From contig NC_036447.1 of the NCBI RefSeq assembly GCF_002775205.1, positions 22,736,501 to 22,800,500 of the forward strand: a stretch of DNA of 64,000 nucleotides, given 5' to 3'. Below, in pieces: positions 1 through 12,252 of the stretch; position 1 is the first letter of the stretch, and the number at the start of each line of letters is the position of its first letter. Position numbers and translations under genes: made by a program. The stretch is from Xiphophorus maculatus. Lineage: Eukaryota > Chordata > Actinopteri > Cyprinodontiformes > Poeciliidae. Below the pieces are notes generated by a model. The model saw only the letters and a program-made list of their open reading frames with translations. It did not search any database and was not told where the DNA came from.

Positions 1-1560
1 AGGTTTTCCATATTCAGTATAATTTAATATAAGGCGTAAATTCAAAAGCCTGAATGCTGAAAATTAATCAGATGCTTTGATAAAGTAAATATTTAAAGGT
101 GTCCACAGTTATGTAACCACATTATTGCCATATTTTTTTCACATTTGCTCGACCAACTGCTTTTTTATGTTTGTGTTTAGTCAAATAAGTTTCATATTTA
201 GGGTAAAAATGTCATAAAGTTATTATGAGCATGTATTTTCACATCATAAAACCCGTTGTATTTTAACAAAGGTGTACACTTCTTAGAGCTACTGTAAATT
301 AAAACATAGCTAATATCGAGTAAACTATAAAAAAATAATATCATTCTTTAATCAGTTAATATTTACATAGAACTCATGTTACAAGTTTCACAATTTGACA
401 AATCCATGTTGGTAGTAAAGAACAAAGTAAATCAAGGTTTTTCATCCAGAAACATTCTGTTTAGTTTTTATTTGTGCATTTTAAAGCTTTTTTAGTTGTT
501 TCTTTTTTCCCCCCAAACTTCTTGTTTTATTACTCTGGTGGTACTGAGCTCCTTGTTTCACAATTTATTTCACATGATTTTTTTTTTGGTGAGGGTTTTG
601 TTTTTTGTTTTTACAATAATTTGCGTCTAATCTTGAAAATCTCAACACCACCTTTTTATTTACTTTCTGTTTCTGTCACAGCAAGTCTCATGCTGATCAA
701 TACCACCAATAGTACCGGGGTTCCTTATTTTTAACCTGAACATTGTTACTGAGCCCACGCTCTCCTTTTTCTTACTAGACCACAACAGAAGTACCATCTG
801 GGGATTTCTGTATGGTGACAAATATAGCTGGTTATCAACAAATCATAAAACGGTGTGTTGTTTCTAGGTAAAAGAAAAAATAAGTTTCTACTGCGTGTCT
901 ACTCTAGCTCCTCATACCAATCAGACTTTGTCACTGTGCACATACACATGTACATTTAAGCCTCCAGGTTCTTCATTTTGAGTCAAAGATACTCAGATGA
1001 CAATCTGTTTTTAAAGTTTGTCTTTAGTTAAAGAAAAAAAAAACAGCAGGCAGATAAGTTTACCCGCACCCTCAACTTATTCTTACATGTTGCCATTTGG
1101 CCATAAACTCTGCAAGTATCCGTTTTTCTAATGCAACATTCTTTTGCTTGTCAAAGTAAATATTTTATATTTCAGCTGTTATGACTGTTATATGAAAGCA
1201 AATTTATATAACATCTATGGTATAAAAATTTATGCCATACATGTTGACAGTTTGCCAGAATATTAAGCCATTTAGCTAAAGATCTGTTCGAATTGCTACG
1301 CCAGGTCGTTTCCTTCTCCAAAGTGGTGGCTGTGGGTCAAATGCCTTGGGGATAAATTGAGTCAGTGCTTCCATTTCTTGACTCCAAGGAGTCAATTCAC
1401 ATTTGGCATTCAAATGCCAAATTCTAATGGCATTTGAATTAGCAAACAGAAATATGAATCCCCCCCCTAACATTTGGGAGGAGAATCATTGTGTTGGTGT
1501 TAGAGAGCATGTAGGTGGATAGCCGCTGAGGTGGTTGTCATTCTGGAAGGTTCTCCTTTC
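1..1560. other. AT-rich intergenic DNA, no gene seen
   Basis: I see no splice-supported exon, RNA gene or complete mobile element here. The open frames are short and lack protein-like composition. Several poly-T and poly-A runs are present. Confidence 0.5.
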
Positions 1561-1639
1561 TCCAAAGCCCTTAGGCTCTTCCTCCCCGATCGCTCACTTT
1601 AGCCAGCACCAGGATTAGTCTTGGCGTTTCCACATTTCT

Positions 1640-2706
1640 TCCACTTAAGAGTGACGGAGGTCACTGAGCTCATTGGGATCACCAAAGCAGCAGAAAATAT
1701 TTCTGAGTCCTTCTCCAGATTTGTGATTCAAGACAATCCTGTCTCTGAGGTCTAAAGACAATTCTTTTGATTTCATGCTTGGTGTTTGACCTCTGTTAAG
1801 GGGAAAAGTTATTAGGTTAGCTTAAACTTTTGGAAAAAGCATGGCTCTCCTCTCCACCTGTTAGCCGGGTCGCAAGCGGATCTCGTCACAGCTGGCAAGG
1901 AGACGGCAAGGCACAATGACGTCACAGATCACAGAGTTTAATTCATACTGAGCAATCGACAACAAAGCTGCAGAGATACAGAGATATGCATTTTCTCATG
2001 AAAATAAAAAACACACAAAGGGAAGACAAACGAACACAGAGACAGACAAAGGCGCCCGCGTGGAGTAAAAAGATGGAAAAAAACTCTCCCTCTCCGGTGA
2101 TGACCTGAAACTATAAACCAAAAGGGTGTTTCCCTATTTAATATATGCAAAAAAGGCGTTCTGCTCTTCGTCCAATTAGAGCTCCCTCAGGCCCCCAAAG
2201 AAAGTTGGGACTTCCTGATTTATAGCAAAGGTGCCTGTTTTTTATCTAAGCAGAGGGCGGACTACCCCGTGGTCATCTCTGCCTGATACGGAAGATCCCT
2301 GGCGCCAAACGTCCTAAGATGAGATTTCACAGACACCTGCGTAGCCCCCACTCCCATTGGAATGCAAATTTATTGCTCTGTTGTGTCAATGGGGAAGAAA
2401 AGGCCCTGCTTCCCCCATGCTCCACAGAAAACTGTTCCAAATAAAGTGTTGGCTATCCCTTTACAGATGTCGTAAGATTAAGTGTATTTTAGCATTAAAT
2501 AATCATTTTCCTTAGCACCTCTGACCTTATACAGACATGTGTGTGGCTCTCCATATATAGTCCAATCAACTGAATTCACCACAGCTGGACTCCATTTAAG
2601 ATGTAGAAACATCTCAAGGATGATCAGTGGAAACGGCTCAATTTTGAGCTTCATGACAAAAGGCTGAATTAGTGGATTTCTAGTTTTAATAAATTTGCCA
2701 AACACT
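1640..2706. repeat. Fish Tc1-like repeat remnant, split by a solo LTR
   Basis: Two blocks, about 1640-1793 and 2518-2706, resemble parts of the widespread teleost Tc1/mariner-like family whose termini read CAGTGCCTTG. The second block contains the familiar text 'tagaaacatctcaaggatga'. The blocks lie in the same order but are separated by the LTR at 1794-2517, so the Tc1-like copy is the older insertion. Family assignment is from memory of fish repeats. Confidence 0.5.
1794..2517 (+). mobile_element. Solo LTR, retroviral type
   Basis: The 724-bp unit begins TGTTAAGG and ends CCTTAGCA, that is TG...CA with short imperfect inverted repeats. It is flanked by a 4-bp direct repeat CCTC (1790-1793 and 2518-2521). 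An AATAAA lies at 2440-2445, near the 3' end as expected for an LTR, and a TATA-like stretch lies near 2140. No internal retroviral coding sequence is present, so this is a solo LTR left by LTR-LTR recombination. The 4-bp duplication fits gamma/epsilon-like endogenous retroviruses or some gypsy elements. Orientation is inferred from the poly(A) signal. Confidence 0.6.
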
Positions 2707-3529
2707 CCACGTTAATTTTGGTATATTTGCATGTAGATTTGGAATAAGACTGTAGTGTAACAAAATGAATATATTCCAAATGCACTGTGTATTGAGATGA
2801 AAGGACTGCGACATGATTTTACAAATTCTACTTTGAACACCGACAGCTGTTTAACGAGATACAGCAGTATGTTATGAACAAATGCTAACACTAGCTGACA
2901 CTTCTCTTTAACAAAAATTAAAGTCCATGAAGTATTTTTTTCCCATGATTTCTGTCAAGTCCCTTCCACATTTCACTAACTTTATTCAGTGAAAGATTTA
3001 CCTGCAAGTTTGTGGAGCTAAAGAAGTTACAGAAACAACTGAGCAGCTAACCTGCTAGCTAACTCTGCCATGTCTGGTTAAAAGCTTGTGTTGTGTCTAC
3101 AATACATCACTACAGTGGCCGTGACATGCAACAGGTTATTTTCTGTTGTATGTACCACTTTTGCTTTTACATGCGCGCACTATAGCGACAAGTGGTATAA
3201 AGTATTATTCCACTTTTCACTGAAACGTGAAGACATATTGGAATCCTAAATCCTGTTTGGTATATTAAAAAAAAACCCCTTCACTGGATTCCAACGAGGT
3301 TCTGCATACTGTAGAAACTATCACTTCTCTTGGGTTGCTGACGCCCACAGCTCCCATCTTCTGCTGTCTGCAGTAGAAACCACAGGAAGCTGTCAGAGGG
3401 GGGTGAAGGCTTGTTTACATGTAATTCCATTAGTGAGAGCTCAGACGGTGGTGAGGCTTAGCACCAGGTTTGATCTCCACATGCTCTTCTAACAAACCGT
3501 ACCGACCCTGCAGTGACCACCGAGCCACA
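2707..3529. other. Upstream region of receptor gene 1
   Basis: Intergenic DNA leading into the first receptor gene, whose start codon is at 3530. No clear TATA box or other promoter element stands out and there is no other gene. The 3' half probably holds the promoter and 5' UTR. Confidence 0.35.
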
Positions 3530-6500
3530 ATGAGGGGCCTTTCTGTCCTCTGCTGTCTTTTTACAGGTATGAAGTAGTTACGCAAAAATAAATGCAATTT
3601 CTGCCATTAATTTTAAAATACTCAACTGAAAGCCTAACCTAATGCGAAATGATTTTCACAGTGGTGTTGACACTGGGAGCCGAGATCAACGTTGAGGGAG
3701 TAGAAGGGGGAGAGGTGTCGTTCAAGTGCGCTCATAAACTGGCGCACAACAACAAAAAGTACTTCTGCACAGACCCGTGCAAGACCAATGAAGACATTCT
3801 GGTTGACGTGTCCCCTGGTGAGATTGCCACCGCTGGAAGGATAACTCTGGTGGACTCTAAGGACGGCTCCTTCACGGTTACAATCACACAACTTCTTCTG
3901 TCAGACGCACACGTGTACTGGTGTGCCGTGATCAGGTCCATCAGCAACACGTACACGTCGGTCAACCTGACTGTACATAAAGGTACGTTTCGTCTTTAGT
4001 GTAAACCAGAGACTTCTGTTTTCCATCTGTCACTTCTTGTTAGTGGGGGATTCGTGTGCATGTCTACGTGTAGGAGTAATTAAGTAGGAATACATCGTAG
4101 AGAACGACTAAAAATCGGTGTGTCTGAAAATTAAATCGGGCTGTCTTGCTCGTTTGTGAATTGTATCTCTGGAAACCAATAGGTATCAGCTGGATGATCT
4201 TAAATTTTAACAAAAAGTGTGCAACACCTCTTAGAACTGAAGTTCCTTTAAATGCTTCGGTTTGTCTGAATAGAAACGGTCTCAATCAGTTTTATGATAA
4301 GCTGTAAAACTTTAAAAAAAAACAAATCAGTTTTGATGGATAAATATTTTATCTGTCCAGGGTAACGATCAATCCCACGCTTAAGGAAGCAACGAGATTC
4401 TGGAAGTTTATCACTATTTATTTTATTAATCAAATTACTTTCATCAAATATTATATTTTACAAATGTTATTACCAAATGCTATAACTGAGTGAATGAAAT
4501 GAACTCACAAACATTCCCTACACAATTTCTACATCACTACAAAAGTCAAGAGGATAGTTTTCTGAATAAGAATCGTTTGAATTAAAGTTTTAAAATATTC
4601 TCATTGGTCCTAGTTAAAAGAATCATCACACTTTTATTGACAGAATTGTCTAGACGTTTAATGCAGGTGGGTTTAAAATTAGACTTAAATTCTTAGACCA
4701 ATTTTGAATTTGACTGGGGAAGTGAATTTGTGGGTTTGATTCAAAATTTCCAAACCACTTGGCCACCACAAAAAAAAAAAAAAAAAAAAAAAATCCACAT
4801 CAGAACTCAACAGAGGATGTCAAAATGTGGTCTGAAATGAGGTTGTTGGGTCATCCCTTTCTTAGAACCAACTTTGGACCGTGGCAGGTGCAGGACACCA
4901 CACAGTGTGAAACCTTGCTGCCGGTCCAGCCAGTTGATTGGACCCAGTTTGCATCAGTCTGGAGCCAAATTAAGATTTATATGAATGAAAAAAAACAAAA
5001 AACTTTGCTGGTTAAACCAAAATCTGTCTCCCCGGTTGAATAGAAGAGGAATAAAAGAAAACCTTGTGAGATGCAAACAAAAGCAAATGAAAGCGACTGA
5101 TTTGGACTGTTTGATAATTCGATCCTGGTTGAATCAGACAGAATGCTACTGTCGATTCTTTTTCAATCAGAATATCAGAAATCAGCAGGAGCTGATGGTG
5201 TCTGGAGGCAGAAATGTCACCCAGCATGAAGCCAGCAATAAAACTGATTTATTTTTGAATGCTCTTTTCTGACATAAAAAAAACTGACTGGATGAATCAA
5301 TCTAATCTCTGCATTCATAATATATACTCCATAATTGAGAAGGTTTGCACATTTAAGATGAACATGCAGTCATTATTTTAGAATTGAACACAATGATCAC
5401 TGACTTCTAAAAGTTACAAATATGAAAACTTTTACATGAATTTCTGAATAGGCAAAAATACGATCATTTATCGTATTCTTAGGTTTTGTCAGAATTTGAA
5501 GATTTAGACCATGAGACACAGCTAACGTGCATGAGACTAATTATGGTCTATGTGGTGTTGCAACATAAATATATTCATATTCAATAAATTAAGAGTGTTA
5601 TTGAAATCTTTATTTATTTCAGTAACTCATGCCACAAAGAGAAACAGACTATTTAAATTAATAGGAGACTGGTTTTAACACAGAACTTAAGTGAGGGGTA
5701 TTATATCGGACCAATAAAAAAAATGTTCATACAGAAATATCGGCTTAAAGAAAAGTACACCTAACACCTTCTTCTGAAAACCTTCTTTTGTTTCTGTCTT
5801 CTGAACAGCTTTTAAAACGACGGTTCCACCCATCGTTTCTTCCTCCTGGTTTCCGACCGACACCAACTCAACACAACTGACAACCCGCATGGGAACAAAT
5901 GCGACAGGAAACATCGTGGCAGGTAGGAGTGCCTGTCGTTTCGTTTCATACGTGAGTCTTTATACATTAAAATAATCAATCCCTAATGCGTTGTCTCTGC
6001 TTACAGTGATAAACAGCACCACTCCAACAGTCACAGTGTTGGCTAACATCAGCCTCAGTGGGTTTCTCTCTACTCAACTGTTGTACAGTGTGTGCATGGA
6101 AACAATCAGATAACGTATTTTTTTTTAAATTTTTTATCTTGCACCTGATCAGACCCCGTGCTGTTCGCTGCGGCCGGGACCGCTGCTACACTCATAATCT
6201 TCACCCTGGCTGTGTACGCCAGGAAACGCCGAGAAATGTCAAAACCTCGGCTCCTCCTTTGCCTCGACAACAAAGAGCCTGGGAGTGAGGTCAGGAAGTG
6301 TCCACACAGCACACTTAAGCAACAGACTTGTTCTTAACAGCAGATTAATCAGAGCTGACAGAGCTGCTTTCTTTTTCTGGTTGCAGGGGTGGAACGTATG
6401 AAACGGGTTTTTCCAAAAGCAATCTCTCTCGCTCTCTCTTTTTAAGTCTGCGATAGTTTTTTTGCGTAGGGGTGTTTTACCACCACATCTACTGTCAGAG

Positions 6501-8448
6501 TGTCAAATGGGTGAGGGACCTTGGGGAGGAATAGTTTGACATTTTAGAAAACATTTTGTTTATCCCACATCTAATGGAGTGATCAAGCATTTCCACAGTT
6601 TTACACCTCTGTCACACATCTGCTGGGGGCGCGATTTGACATTTTAGTAAAACAATCACTCCCTCTCAGTCACTCACGCACTCCTACATCAACAAATAGT
6701 GTGACGTGAAAGAAAAAAGCATCAATTTTGCTTTATTTTGCACTAAAGCAAAAATAAAACGAGTGGTGAGTCTGCAGGTCTAGATTAATCCCGTAAGGTG
6801 AACATGGTTTACCATTGATGATGACTGAGGAAGCTAAACATATTTTACAGCCAGGAAACCTTATAAAGAGTGACTTTTAAAAAAAAATATATATATGTAT
6901 TAATTCATATCGCTGCAAAATATTGGTAACATCTGCATCCACTGAAGTCTGTCATCTCATAATGTTTGCCTAGTTTGTAAACTTGAGTCTTTAAAAGACT
7001 TTACATTTTCATGGAGCTATTTGCACACAAAACATTGTTCCATCCCCTCTTTATTTTTGCCACAAACTGATGGGGAGAAACTTTTAGAGCATTAAATGCA
7101 GTTTATCACTAAATATTAGCTAACATGAAAAACAGACACAACTGTAGTATGAATGGAAATTATATATTATACTGCACACGTCCAAGTGTCTCAATTCTGG
7201 ATTTAAAAACAGAACAAAAACTACTGAAAAACAGAACTTATAAAATGTGGTAGTTTAGTTAAAACCCTTCCAATGGCTTTACCTTTCTGTTCCCATCCCA
7301 CCTCAGAACAAATGCAGAAAATAGCTTCCATGCATATGACCACAGCATGGTGACGGCCATTTAAATCGGTGGCAATAGACCCGACCAATCTAAATAATCT
7401 GTGTTTCACTTTATGCAGGTGAAATTTTATGAGGATTGTAATCTGGCTTTTTAATGTTTCTTTTGGAGAAACAGTTTCCTCCTCACCGATTGGCCTTTCA
7501 GTCCATCTCGGTACAAAACACGTTTCACTGTAAACAATGACTTTTTTTTTACGTTGGTTCTCTGCGTTTCCCAATCAAATTTTTGTTTGTTGACTCGTCA
7601 TCAGCCAGCAGGCAGCGACTTGCCCCTTGTGATGTTGTCAGACACTTTACATGGAGTAGTATCAGTAAATGTGTGTTACTTTCACATGACCATATCGACA
7701 TATGGGAGATTAGAGTATGTTGCAGTTCTCCAAAACTGTTTTGCTCATGAACAGGATTCACATTCTGAAATTTCATTTCTTTATTCTAGGAGGTTCTTCA
7801 GCAAACAAAACTTTGTCATTTTCCGAAAAAAACCCAAACAAAAAACAATCAACAAAGATCAGATATAACATTTACACAGCACATAAGGATTAGGTAAATT
7901 ATAGATTTAATGTACAAACAATTGCATATAACCACATCCGGTATTATTGCCTTACAAAGTCTATGCATTAAATACTGAAGCACAAGTAATTGCATATCTC
8001 TTTACACCAGATTTTTGACATATTACAAAAAAAAGATTTGGCGTAGACCTGTTTTTAGACACATCAACATCAATATCAGCTCAAAATGTTCAAACCCGAG
8101 TGCCAGTAAATTTATTTTCTCTTCTTTTTTCAGGCGACTGAATGCCAATTTAATGACAAGGGAGCAAAGAGTGATATATCTGTCATTACTGCTCATTTAC
8201 AACAGCCTCCAACCAGACCCACAGGTCCAGTTTCCCTTCCCGTTTATGAAAACCTTCCTTTCTCCTCTGGTTCAAGAAATTTACCAGCAGATCAGCAAAG
8301 CATCGACGACGCAGACCACAGGATCTACATCACACCGCTGCCGTCTGCAGCGGCAGAAATCAACAGTGTGTCTCAGTCTGTCTCTACTGAACCGCCTTCT
8401 ACATCGCTTTGGTTTGGTTTAGATGTTTCAAGAATAAATCACGTTTAG
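3530..8448 (+). CDS. CD300/pIgR-like single-Ig receptor, gene 1
   Basis: Exons 3530-3566, 3662-3982, 5809-5922, 6007-6057, 6153-6289 and 8134-8448 join in frame to about 324 aa. Residues 1-19 form a signal peptide split by a phase-1 intron. Residues 20-119 form one V-type Ig domain with Cys35 and Cys100 (in VYWC) and a second close pair Cys48/Cys52 (FCxxxC), the hallmark of the CD300/pIgR/CMRF35-like family. A Thr/Ser-rich stalk is encoded by two phase 1-1 exons. A transmembrane segment spans about 176-198, followed by a basic RKRR stop-transfer. The tail of about 120 residues carries PVYENL (a pYxN, Grb2-SH2-type site) and RIYITPL, but no consensus ITIM. The last intron is phase 0, using donor GAG|gtcagg; a phase-1 donor four bases upstream would put a stop in the next exon. 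AATAAA is at 8954-8959. By family, it is a leukocyte surface receptor; its ligand is unknown. Confidence 0.8.
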
Positions 8449-10009
8449 GATGGCAATACAGTACTTTTTATTAAAAAGATGTGAATAATGTCACTTTAAG
8501 CAATACTTACAATGTTATTGTACACTATACATATGCTTTAAATCCTGAAACCTACTAATGACTAAACTGGTGTAACTAAAAAAACAATATAGAGAGTAGA
8601 GAAAGTGATTTAAGTTCACAATATATTTAAGTGGTAGTAAGTGGAGTCATATAGAATTTTAAAGATTATATGCTAACAATGTAATTTAAGGAACAAATAG
8701 TACTTTCCGTAAACACTCTGCATACATACAGGATTTATGAAAGTTAAATATTATCTTCTTTGTGACCTCAGGTTAATAGCACCAGCTGCTTATTTATAAA
8801 GGCTTCATGCCTTCTGGAAACTTATATAACTGTGGATATTTAAATGTACTGTATATATTTACACTGATGGATGTTTATATCAAGTATCAAAAACTGTACA
8901 GGTGTTGTCCGGGTTTGTTTCTCCTCACTGTGTAAATCATTGTCACTTTTCCCAATAAAAACTTCTGTTTCACTTACTTTGCACAAACAAGCTTTGGAAA
9001 TATATTTTGTTTTTTAACTTTGACTAAATAAAGTACAATTTATTCATAAATGTGTTTGTTCAGGGCAACTACACACTTTCTGAGGGGTATGCGAACGCAT
9101 CATCTCCCCCACCCCAATTTCTCCATCAGAAAACAGATGGAGAAGTTGTAAACGACGACATCTGTCTGCCTGTAGTTTTAGCAATGGCAACGGAGGAAGT
9201 GTGAAGCCGTTCATTCCTTGTGTTGGCCACGTTCCCACGGCTGGTTCACCTCTGTACTTCTCCCTTTGGGGCACGGTGGTTTACAGCACTGGCAATTTCT
9301 GGTAAGCTTCAAAGCCTCCACAAGGTTTGCCGGTTCATCAAGGGCAAACGTTAGATATTGGGTAAAATTTAAAGCTTCAACAAAGTCCAGAAGTCCAGAG
9401 AAACGATATGGAGAAACATTTCTGAATATTGTTTCTCAACATCGAGAAACAACATTGAGTTATCATGTCTCAATAGCCAAGAGTTTACCTAGCAATTGGT
9501 GTTTCAATTTTTTTTTTTTTTTAAAACAAATAACCAACATGAAAATAGCAAATCCAATCATCACTGATTGTGTGAACTCCACACACACTTCAAGCATCCT
9601 GGATTCTGCACTTCTCTTCTCTTTGATTTTTAAATGAAATGCAAACTTTAATTTAAAAGGAGATTTGGGACCACTGAGTAACGGCCTAGACCACAGTTAA
9701 GAAATGTCCCTGATGTTGGAGTTAGGGATGTGAACTTGCAGCGATGCTTCATAGCATACAATACTGCATTCCTGCTATTCTGGGCCCTTTCTTAGCCCAG
9801 AATAACAGGAATTCATTCAATTTGTGTACTAAAAATCTAATTTTACCGCTTATGTATAACAAAACTAATAGTTTAAATTTCTTCCTTCCCTGTGCTCCTG
9901 CAGTACGTTCATGATGCCTCCTTTTCAACTTATCTGAGAATTCAAGGTTTAAAGGTATTTGAAATTTTGTGATATCAACCAGCCATTTAAAAATATAGAA
10001 TTCAAATTC
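8449..10009. other. 3' UTR of gene 1, then intergenic DNA
   Basis: The first 500 bases are AT-rich 3' UTR ending near AATAAA at 8954-8959. The rest has short open frames without splice support. I see no gene in 9000-10009. Confidence 0.4.
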
Positions 10010-10512
10010 AAAAATACTTTATTGATCACAAAGGGGAATTAAATGTAGTAACTCATTAATTCAGATTCTTAAGAGTTATTGTGGATTGCAATGGCTGTTG
10101 GCAGGAAAGATCTCCTCTAGAGGCCTGTATTACAGTGAATCTGAAGAAGCCTCTGACTGAAGACACCGTTTTCCCTAGTCAGTCTCATGAACAGGATGGT
10201 CAGGGTTGTCCATAATTTTATTGGTTTTATAAAGAATCCTTTGCATCATCACCTCCACGGTTTCACAGTCGTCCCCAGAACAGAATCAGCTTCTTTATCA
10301 AGTTGTTAAACCTTTTTAGGTCCCTGGATCTGACCCTGGAGATGCAACAGAGAAGCCGTCCATAAGCAGGGACAGAGCAGACTGTACTTCTTGAGGAAGC
10401 TCGGATACTTCAAGGTTTGCAGCAAGTTGCTGCAAATCTTCTATAAGTCTGTTGTTGAGAGCGTCATCTCTTCATCCAGCAGCATCAGAGCCAGGGACCT
10501 AAAAAGGCTCTG
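10010..10512 (-). mobile_element. LINE 3' fragment with internal inversion
   Basis: On the minus strand, 10010-10340 matches the 3' end of a teleost non-LTR element (reverse-transcriptase C-terminal region and tail). On the plus strand, 10355-10512 encodes the segment that should lie just 5' of it: GQSRLYFLRKLGYF, then VCSKLLQIFYKSVVESVI and RARDLKRL. The two halves are therefore head-to-head, and both contain 'cagggacctaaaaagg' at their junction-side or far edge. This is the layout expected of twin-primed 5' inversion. The copy is dead. Confidence 0.6.
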
Positions 10513-10650
10513 AATTTTGTGACATAAATTGTTGTATTTAAGCTTTTCATATCGACCAAATTTTATCACAACCGTCTAGCAGATGTTTGTGATATGTTTC
10601 ACCTGCAAATTTGTGATCAAGGTCTGAGAGGTAACAGAGAAAAAAGGACA

Positions 10651-11918
10651 AAATGACTGGACAATACTTAACATGGACTATGAGAGATCTTAGGGCTGCT
10701 GAAAACCCATCAGTGGCCACTAAGCACAAATCTGTCTCTGAAACACAGAAGACCGTGGATGAACTCAGAGAGAAACAGCCACTTAAGCGTAAGCAGAAGA
10801 AGATGATGCCACTTCAGGCCTGGTTGGAGTTGCACGCCCCCTTGATGAGAAGGTTTCAGACAAAAATACCCAAAAGCAAGATGCTTCACTGGTGACCAAA
10901 AAAAGAGTCCACCTCTGAAACACTGGAGACAATGAGAGAGAAGAAACGGACCATCTAAGAGTAACCGTGTCAAGAAGACACCAGGAATATGGGAGGATGA
11001 CAACGACAACAAAATCATATCGTATGGAAATTGGGTGTATGACTTAGGCCCAATAGGTCAAATGATTTCTCCAGAAACCACTCCATGGGTCACCAAAAAA
11101 AGAATCCACCTTTGAAACACTGGAGATTGTGCATCTACCAGAGAAGATACAAGGATGTAAGGATGTGAATACGACCCCAGAAGAACATTTCCAAGCAGCA
11201 TCTATTTGCATGACTGCAGAATCTTCCACTGAAATAGTTGAAAAGCGTGATAGTTCTGTGTCGGGAAAACAACATGATGAGGCAGCTTTCTTGGAAAAGG
11301 GGTCTTGTACCATGGAAAGTGAGATCTCTGCTCCACAGCTGGTCACTCGGACAGAATCCGTCTCCAAAACACAGGAGACAGTGGGTCAGTGATCAGGCAG
11401 CGCAGTGTAAGCACGCAAATAAGGCATTTTGGAAAACGTGTCCCGAGTCAGAACCTCCATTAGAGCTACATTGTTTTGTTGAAGATGTTGAAATGCAAGG
11501 TGTTTTAATCAAGGCAAAAGAAGGTGATCAGGTCGCTCCCTTAGAAAAGGAAAGTTTTCCCAAGGACACAGTGACCTCTTTACCACAATTGAAGAAACAG
11601 CCATTAAATGACAAGGAGAAAACAAAACAATGTCTCACTTTTCCTGAACCAGACAACATCCAGGTGGAGAATTCACCTGAGGTCTCCAACAAGCAAACCA
11701 AAGACAATGTTATCGACCTCCAACAGCATGTACACGTGCTGCTTCAACAGTTGCAGAAAACAAAGGCATCCCTATCTGAGGAAATCAAAGAGAGAAATTT
11801 GGCTGAGAAAAATAATGAACGCTGCTTGACACAGCTCCAGCTTTATGAAAAGGTAAATACTAAATTAAAGGAAAACATGCTGAACACAGCGACCTCAGCA
11901 AGTATGCTTCAGTATTAG
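10651..11918 (+). pseudogene. Decayed coding-like block with repeated motif and coiled coil
   Basis: Not recognised. The stretch reads as protein in shifting frames, with stops at 10893, 10950 and 11390. A motif of the form VT(K/R)xxS(V/T)SETxET recurs near 10712, 10893, 11091 and 11341, spaced about 180-250 bases apart. The last part (about 11700-11880) is a charged, Gln/Glu/Lys/Leu-rich stretch that looks like a coiled coil (LLQQLQKTKASLSEEIKE) and ends at a stop at 11918. There are no convincing splice sites. It is best read as a retrocopy or decayed copy of a gene for a repetitive, coiled-coil protein; it could also be part of a transposon ORF. Confidence 0.3.
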
Positions 11919-12252
11919 GTTGACAATTCTTCAGATATAACAATACCCGAAAGAAATAAGAACAGATACCAAGACTTTATTTTAACTTAGGGATGTTCTT
12001 AGAACAAATGTATCTAACAAAGCATCTGTCTCTGTTGGCACAAAATAAACTGTTATTTTAACACAACAGCAGCTTTAGCATCCCAAAAGCCACAAAGGTT
12101 TCACTTTGGTTTAGCTCTATGAGAAAGAGGAAGGCGTTTTTGAACAGGACCAGAAAAGTACCTGACTCAAACAGAAGATTTTGCCTCCTGGTTGGTGTGG
12201 ACGTGTGACAGTGAGTGTGGGAATTGATGCCAAACTGGAAATGCTGGGAGAA

